Source: Moraxella sp. VT-16-12
GTDB lineage: Bacteria > Pseudomonadota > Gammaproteobacteria > Pseudomonadales > Moraxellaceae
DNA length: 64,000 bases
NCBI RefSeq assembly: GCF_002224245.2
Contig: NZ_NKHK02000002.1
Span: 124,001-188,000, forward strand
Direction of reading: 5' to 3'
The stretch's first letter is position 1. Each line of letters opens with the position of its first letter. Position numbers and translations under genes: made by a program. Of this stretch, positions 63,904-64,000 are shown piece after piece. The notes below the pieces were generated by a model. The model had not been told where the DNA came from. It did no database searches and saw only the letters and a list, made by a program, of their open reading frames with translations.

Positions 63904-63996
63904 TTAAGATTTATCTGCCAACCATTTTTCTAAAATTTTTAACATTTCATCAACACTTGGCTGTTTTTTTAGGCGGTGTTGGTCTTGGTTTGGCAT
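63904..63996 (-). CDS. Short ORF or C-terminal part of a gene running off the right edge
   Basis: Open frame ending at TAA 63906-63904. From ATG 63996 it encodes 30 residues (MPNQDQHRLKKQPSVDEMLK, then a helical end LEKWLADKS). It may start here as a tiny gene upstream of glyS or be the tail of a longer protein that begins beyond the window. It does not look like the end of GlyQ. Confidence 0.4.
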   Translation of the reverse strand: MPNQDQHRLKKQPSVDEMLKILEKWLADKS

Positions 63997-64000
63997 TTTC

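Noticed and set aside
1-64000. Mobile elements, prophage, integrative element ends
   Set aside because: No transposase, integrase, attachment-site duplication by the tRNA-Asn, or terminal inverted repeats were found; only local AT-rich patches hint at past insertion.

Overview
The window is chromosomal sequence from a gammaproteobacterium of the family Moraxellaceae, most likely a Moraxella species. This rests on the type IV pilus genes (fimT-pilV-pilW-pilX-pilY1, PilS/PilR, PilA-type pilins with a TfpX/TfpZ accessory protein), a SpoT whose synthetase half is degenerate in the way known for this family, moderately AT-rich DNA, and the housekeeping content. I find no rRNA operon, transposase, integrase, prophage or CRISPR array.

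Layout. 1-7.0 kb: rsmE, waaA, a Sel1-repeat membrane protein and pepN form a tightly packed minus-strand block, followed by pal. 7.0-8.6 kb: an outer-membrane beta-barrel protein and a long AT-rich spacer. 8.6-16.3 kb: a complete minor-pilin/adhesin operon (fimT, pilV, pilW, pilX, pilY1 and two further prepilins). 16.3-25 kb: a Bax-inhibitor-like protein, nadK, a phospholipase-D lipoprotein, an MFS transporter, comF, pldA, a DUF3465 lipoprotein, ispH. 25-32 kb: gmk-rpoZ-spoT, a frameshifted small exported protein, ridA, priA. 32-33.1 kb: a short AT-rich patch with an orphan membrane protein and gene remnants. 33.1-37.5 kb: nnr, then tfpX and two tandem major-type pilin genes, with a sigma-54 promoter only before the first-transcribed one. 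37.5-48.5 kb: pgk, a thiE-like gene, pbpG, gacA, pilS-pilR, a carboxy-terminal protease, gpmI. 48.6-49.0 kb: a 6S RNA gene and tRNA-Asn. 49.2-57.1 kb: phoH-ybeY, mscS, a TonB-like protein, dsbD, glyA. 57.2-61.6 kb: a protein of about 1487 residues with a UvrD-like but catalytically degenerate helicase core, a helical solenoid and a charged coiled coil. 61.8-64 kb: glyS and the end of a small ORF.

How it works together. The strongest theme is the type IV pilus: the window encodes the tip/initiation complex (minor pilins plus PilY1), the fibre subunits and their accessory protein, and the PilS-PilR pair that should drive the sigma-54 promoter before the highly expressed pilin. Global regulation is also concentrated here: SpoT (probably hydrolase only), omega subunit, GacA and 6S RNA. 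Envelope functions (Pal, WaaA, PldA, PBP7-like endopeptidase, MscS, TonB-like, DsbD) make up much of the rest. The least explained item is the giant pseudo-helicase between glyA and glyS, the best candidate for an undescribed system.
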